From: Microbacterium halimionae
GTDB lineage: Bacteria; Actinomycetota; Actinomycetes; Actinomycetales; Microbacteriaceae
Assembly: GCF_011761265.1 (NCBI RefSeq)
Contig: NZ_JAAOZB010000001.1
Span: forward strand, 496,001 to 560,000
Direction: 5' to 3'
Length of the DNA: 64,000 bases
Below, one piece after another: positions 63,212 to 64,000 of this stretch; the first letter of the stretch is position 1, and each line of letters opens with the position of its first letter. The translations under genes were made by a program, and so were the position numbers. Below the pieces are notes generated by a model. That model made no database searches. It worked only from the letters and a program-made list of their open reading frames with translations, and had not been told where the DNA came from.

Positions 63212-64000
63212 CAGCTGAGTCCTTCGGTCAGTGCAGCAGGTTCGCCAGCGCTCCGCGGAGTAAAGGATTCAAACACGCTGTACGCGATAATTCGTTCAGT
63301 CAGGTTGTACATCGGGGAGCAGCTTGTCATGGTCAGGTAACGGCCATTCGCCTCGACCCCCTCTTGCTGGGGCACGGGGAGGAGAACGTCACTTGAATCA
63401 GGTGTCACGTATTCGAGGGTCCGGAAGCGATACGTGTACCAGCCCTCTTCAACCTCGATCACGATCGCATCGCCGACATGGAGGTCGGCGATCTGATTGA
63501 AAGGCTTTCCGTAGGTTGTTCGATGCGCCGCAAGCGAAACGTTTCCCACCGCCCCTGGCATCGGAGTATCCGAATAATGCCCGATGCGCACAGTATCAAG
63601 TGTGCGTTCGCGAGTAACCCCGCCGGCAACTTCATACGCATAGTCGGAGCCGAATCGAGGAACGTACATCGTCGCGAAAGTTTCGGCATCCGCGGCAGTC
63701 GGGAGCACGATCGGGTCGACTGTCGTCACGGGCGCCTCAGCAGTCTCCGAAGGTGACGGGCTGGCGGGCGCAGACTGCTCGTAGTCCTGTTGCCACTGCT
63801 CCGACAGGCTCTGGGCTTCAGCTGATGCCTCCGCGCCGTAGATAAGATCGCCGATCCACATCTGCCACGCAACGTAAAGCAGAGCGATGAGTCCGACGGT
63901 GATGAAGAGCTCACCGATCACACCGAGCACGCTCGTTCGACGACGCGGGCGACCCGCGGGAGGACGCGTGCGATCGCGTCGAAGAGGTGCGTTCTCGACA
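63211..64000 (-). CDS. class E sortase, 5' end beyond window
   Basis: Membrane transpeptidase that anchors proteins to the cell wall; at least 263 codons are visible. An Arg/Pro-rich cytoplasmic lead (LRRDRTRPPAGRPRRRTSV) continues past base 64000 with no start seen, so the gene is cut at its 5' end. One helix (LGVIGELFITVGLIALLYVAWQMW) is followed by a Ser/Glu/Gln linker and the sortase barrel: catalytic His in NVSLAAHRTTYGKPFN, Cys in YLTMTSCSPMYNLTERIIAYSVF and the Arg in the same block. The TxTSCSPMYNxxERIIAY pattern suits actinobacterial class E enzymes that recognise LAXTG. Followed by two short overlapping/adjacent genes. Confidence 0.94.
   Translation of the reverse strand, partial: VENAPLRRDRTRPPAGRPRRRTSVLGVIGELFITVGLIALLYVAWQMWIGDLIYGAEASAEAQSLSEQWQQDYEQSAPASPSPSETAEAPVTTVDPIVLPTAADAETFATMYVPRFGSDYAYEVAGGVTRERTLDTVRIGHYSDTPMPGAVGNVSLAAHRTTYGKPFNQIADLHVGDAIVIEVEEGWYTYRFRTLEYVTPDSSDVLLPVPQQEGVEANGRYLTMTSCSPMYNLTERIIAYSVFESFTPRSAGEPAALTEGLS

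Overview
The window is a high-GC chromosomal segment with dense gene packing, many four-base start/stop overlaps, GTG and TTG starts and many apparently leaderless genes. It carries the actinobacterial fhaA-fhaB-pstP-rodA-pbpA-pknA-pknB cell-wall/Ser-Thr-kinase cluster, a class E sortase and a NucS mismatch endonuclease. Together these indicate an actinobacterium, most likely a member of the Microbacteriaceae; genus level is inference. No insertion sequence, prophage, CRISPR array or rRNA was seen. The only tRNA found is tRNA-Leu(CAG).

Layout. 1-3429: purine (urate/allantoin) catabolism: a leftward NCS1 permease and allantoinase (3' part off the window) divergent from uraD-uraH. 3439-8141: apt, a GH13 glucosidase, a Pr6Pr membrane protein and the sufS-sufU sulfur-mobilisation pair. 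8144-10058: a 60-residue cysteine-rich protein divergent from a CoA-disulfide-reductase/rhodanese fusion, with two tandem CsoR/CstR-like operators between them. 10091-13620: DEAD-box helicase, fatty-acid desaturase and a DsbA-like lipoprotein whose promoter holds a perfect GntR-like operator. 13673-17700: purL, a 43-aa membrane peptide and two paralogous membrane-anchored coiled-coil proteins of unknown function, closed by a 68-bp hairpin. 17790-21054: glycine-betaine/proline ABC transporter (proV-proW-proX, leftward). 21266-25236: chorismate mutase, AI-2E-family permease, beta-propeller lactonase and purA. 25407-31069: DUF1684 protein and a five-gene peptide-type ABC importer. 31114-38471: argG; a TetR/degenerate-ABC/YhgE-Pip cassette; a QorB-like oxidoreductase divergent from an HxlR regulator; and a phytoene-dehydrogenase-like flavoenzyme. 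38488-44704: Mrp Na+/H+ antiporter, with mrpA and mrpB fused. 44788-47173: a LacI regulator divergent from an MFS transporter. 47195-49067: a HerA-like ATPase head-to-head with nucS. 49089-52146: HAD hydrolase, a DUF2156/MprF-like protein and a cold-shock protein. 52421-53358: a GntR/FCD regulator and tRNA-Leu. 53542-64000: the cell-division kinase cluster, a glutamine amidotransferase, a 51-aa membrane protein and a class E sortase running off the right edge. By comparison with other actinobacteria, dnaA/oriC should lie beyond the right edge.

The strongest non-coding theme is a repeated arrangement of a TANNNT -10 hexamer placed 6-7 bases before an ATG or GTG with no Shine-Dalgarno sequence, seen at 15 genes. 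Several of these leaderless promoters carry clear dyad operators (12901, 32576, 36620, 45901). These dyads, the tandem 8346/8367 operators, the tandem coiled-coil pair at 16188-17700 and the pseudo-ABC/YhgE cassette are the least-explained items.
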